Shown here piece after piece: positions 62,045 through 64,000 of a stretch of 64,000 nt of DNA. Numbering within the stretch: the first letter of the stretch is position 1; every line of letters starts with the position of its first letter. The stretch comes from Acidobacteriota bacterium (GTDB lineage Bacteria; Acidobacteriota; Polarisedimenticolia; Polarisedimenticolales; Polarisedimenticolaceae): assembly GCA_029861955.1 (NCBI GenBank), contig JAOTYK010000003.1:1-64000 (forward strand), written 5' to 3'. Made by a program: the position numbers and the translations under genes. The notes under the pieces were generated by a model, which saw only the letters and a list, made by a program, of their open reading frames with translations, made no database searches and had not been told where the DNA came from.

Positions 62045-62101
62045 CATCGTGGCTCCAACAGGGTAGACTCTGTCCTTCGTTCAAGATCGGGGAGCGTCAG
62101 G

Positions 62102-64000
62102 GTGACCATCGAACCTGGACAGCAACTACTCCACTACCGTCTCACCGAGAAACTCGGCGAGGGCGGGATGGGTGTCGTCTGGAAAGCCACCGACACCACA
62201 CTCGACCGCGACGTCGCGATCAAGGTACTCCCCCCAGACTTCGCCGCCGATGCTGAGCGGCTGGCCCGATTCGATCGCGAAGCGCGCCTGCTGGCCTCCC
62301 TCAATCACCCCAACATCGCGGGCATCTTCGGCATCCACAAGGCCGAGGCAACCGACGGTCGAGCCGAAACTCACTTCCTCGCGATGGAACTGGTCGCCGG
62401 GGAGGATCTATCAGAGAGCCTGATCAACGGACCGCTTCCCGTCGAACAGGCCCTTCGCACGGCCCGCGAGATCGCCACCGGTCTCGAAGCTGCCCACGAA
62501 AACGGAGTGATTCACCGCGACCTCAAACCCGCCAACGTCAAGTTGACGACGGAGGGCCAGTCCAAGGTCCTCGACTTCGGCCTGGCCAAGGCGGCCGATG
62601 CTGCCACCGCCTCAGGCGACCCGTCGCTTTCTCCGACGATGACTTCCGCCGGAACGCAGGCCGGAATGATTCTTGGCACGGCTTCGTACATGAGTCCCGA
62701 GCAGGCCGCCGGCCAGCCGGTCGATCGCCGTTGTGACATCTGGTCCTTCGGTGTCCTGTTGCACGAGTTGCTGACCGGCAAGCGTCTGTTCGATGGCGAG
62801 ACCGTCTCCCACACGTTGGCGGCCGTACTCCGCGCAGACGTCGATCTCGCAGACCTCCCGAAGCAGACACCGGTCCGGGTTGAACAGCTCATCCGACGCT
62901 GTCTCGAGCGGGACCCGACCCGTCGCCTTCGCGACATCGGCGAGGCCCGCATCCTGCTGGACGATCTGCTGAGCGGTGGCGCCGACGAAGCGCGACCCGA
63001 AGACAGCGCGGTAACACCCACTCAAGCGGGCAAGGGACGCTTCGCCTGGATGACGCTGGCCCTTGTTTCGCTAGCGGCGCTGGCGGTCGTGGGGTTCTGG
63101 CCCACGGAAACGCCCCAGCTCCCCAGAGTCCAATCCACTCTGGTGCCTCCCCTGGGCTGGGACTTCGCCCCAGGGGCGCCCTTCGCCGTCAGCCAAGATG
63201 GTCGTCATGTCGCGTTCGTGGCTCACCCGAGATCGGACAACGAAGAGGTCGCGTCGGGATCGGTCGGTATCTGGGTCCGTGATCTGGCCTCGGCGGAGTC
63301 CCGTCGACTGATTGACGCCGACGTCGATGCGTATCCGTTCTGGTCCCCCGACGGACGCTGGATCGGTTTCTTCGCCGGCGGCAAGCTGAACAAGATCGAG
63401 GTTGGTGGGGGACCGGTCATCCCGATCTGTGACGGGACCAACGACGGCCGTGGTGGGACCTGGAGCGAGTCGGGCACGATCATTTTTCAGCGAGAGTGGA
63501 ACGAGGGGTTGATGAAGGTCGCAGCCGGCGGCGGTACACCGGAACCGTTAACGACGCTGGACAAGGATCGTTTTGACATCGGGCACCGCTGGCCGGAACT
63601 CCTCCCGGATGGTCGGCATTTCCTGTTCTATGTCGTCAGTACATCAAACCCCGTTACCAGCGAACACAGTGGAATCTACGTTGGATCCCTCGATTCGGAG
63701 GAGACGCGGTTTCTGCTGAAGAGTGAGTCCCGTGCGCTCTACGCCGGCGGCCACCTGCTCTACCGGGTCGGATCGACGCTGATGGCCCACCGCTTCGACC
63801 CGTCTACGCTCACGCTCACCGGAGATCCCGCACCGGTTGCGACGGATGTGACCGGGGGAGCCATTTCCTGGGGTGGCGCGCAGTTCGGCGTCTCCGAGAA
63901 CTTGCTCATCCACCAGCGCGGGGCAGGGTCGGCCGATACCGTACTGCAGTGGCGCGACCATGACGGCAACGTGCTGGAGTCGATCGACGAGGCCGATGGC
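62102..64000 (+). CDS. Ser/Thr protein kinase with PD40 beta-propeller, cut by window end
   Basis: 633 codons visible from GTG 62102 (MTIEPGQQLLHYRLTEKLGEGG), with GGGGAG about 7 nt upstream; the frame is open to the window edge. Kinase domain about 14-285: LGEGGMGVVWKATD, VAIKVLPPD, VIHRDLKPANVKL (RD), KVLDFGLAKA, GTASYMSPEQAAG. One membrane segment about 313-333 (WMTLALVSLAALAVVGFW). After it WD40-like PD40 propeller units (PFAVSQDGRHVAFV, YPFWSPDGRWIGFF, TWSESGTIIF, RWPELLPDGRHFLFY). This is the full version of the gene whose 5' end is found as remnants after R3 and R5. Confidence 0.9.
   Translation, partial: MTIEPGQQLLHYRLTEKLGEGGMGVVWKATDTTLDRDVAIKVLPPDFAADAERLARFDREARLLASLNHPNIAGIFGIHKAEATDGRAETHFLAMELVAGEDLSESLINGPLPVEQALRTAREIATGLEAAHENGVIHRDLKPANVKLTTEGQSKVLDFGLAKAADAATASGDPSLSPTMTSAGTQAGMILGTASYMSPEQAAGQPVDRRCDIWSFGVLLHELLTGKRLFDGETVSHTLAAVLRADVDLADLPKQTPVRVEQLIRRCLERDPTRRLRDIGEARILLDDLLSGGADEARPEDSAVTPTQAGKGRFAWMTLALVSLAALAVVGFWPTETPQLPRVQSTLVPPLGWDFAPGAPFAVSQDGRHVAFVAHPRSDNEEVASGSVGIWVRDLASAESRRLIDADVDAYPFWSPDGRWIGFFAGGKLNKIEVGGGPVIPICDGTNDGRGGTWSESGTIIFQREWNEGLMKVAAGGGTPEPLTTLDKDRFDIGHRWPELLPDGRHFLFYVVSTSNPVTSEHSGIYVGSLDSEETRFLLKSESRALYAGGHLLYRVGSTLMAHRFDPSTLTLTGDPAPVATDVTGGAISWGGAQFGVSENLLIHQRGAGSADTVLQWRDHDGNVLESIDEADG

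Overview
The window looks like an accessory region of a GC-rich, heterotrophic Acidobacteriota-type genome (inferred from content; no rRNA or ribosomal gene is present). Pointers are five full-size Hanks-type Ser/Thr kinases carrying TPR or beta-propeller tails, many secreted proteases (two S8, M14, S1, M28, a HExxH protein), an S8 protease with a C-terminal LWSDA repeat, an LVIVD propeller protein and DUF6982/DUF2157 proteins. No intact tRNA, CRISPR array or complete insertion sequence is visible.

The organising feature is a family of at least 14 copies or remnants of a repeat derived from the 3' half of a CAT-anticodon tRNA (anticodon arm, TGGTC variable loop, T arm, acceptor end with CCA). 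In the better copies a 22-bp GC-rich hairpin is inserted in the T-loop. Every copy lies in the same orientation (+) although the genes between them lie on both strands, and each interval holds a small self-contained cargo. One copy (34589-34818) sits 87 bp from the C-terminal remnant of a tyrosine recombinase. The repeats carry shared left arms and often fragments of one insertion sequence, called IS-A here (integrase-core transposase, termini TGTCCAA..CTCGGCCGA).

Layout: 1-2.4 kb, two damaged IS-A copies around a SAM methyltransferase; 3.2-5.3 kb, ECF sigma / anti-sigma / exported protein operon; 5.4-6.3 kb, small protein + nucleotidyltransferase module; 6.7-10 kb, secreted transglutaminase-like/glycosidase-like protein and CPBP protease; 10.3-14.7 kb, DASS anion transporter and secreted HExxH protein; 15-16.8 kb, heme/PAS/GGDEF sensor; 17-18.9 kb, CDF transporter and dead IS3-type transposase; 19.3-24.4 kb, very GC-rich kinase + S8 lipoprotein with a convergent exported protein; 24.8-27.8 kb, kinase-TPR; 28.2-34.5 kb, M14 and frameshifted S1 secreted proteases; 34.6-37.4 kb, recombinase remnant and kinase; 37.6-40.8 kb, M28 lipoprotein and a membrane protein; 41.4-43.3 kb, DUF2157/GDYXXLXY pair; 43.3-45 kb, Fic gene between two tRNA 3' fragments with its own inverted-repeat operator; 45.2-48 kb, LWSDA protease; 48-51.5 kb, operon of a kinase and two tandem paralogues with a shared Ser/Thr-rich tail; 51.8-59.2 kb, DUF6982, LVIVD protein, GGDEF, DUF2235 and MBL-REC-GAF; 59.4-62 kb, methyltransferase and aldehyde dehydrogenase; 62.1 kb to the end, kinase with propeller, cut by the window edge.

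The genes point to signalling (kinases, c-di-GMP, sigma factor) and secreted proteolysis. My main proposal is that the region is a tandem array of cargo segments laid down by site-specific recombination at a tRNA-derived site. The directly repeated, uniformly oriented sites support this; the mechanism is inference.
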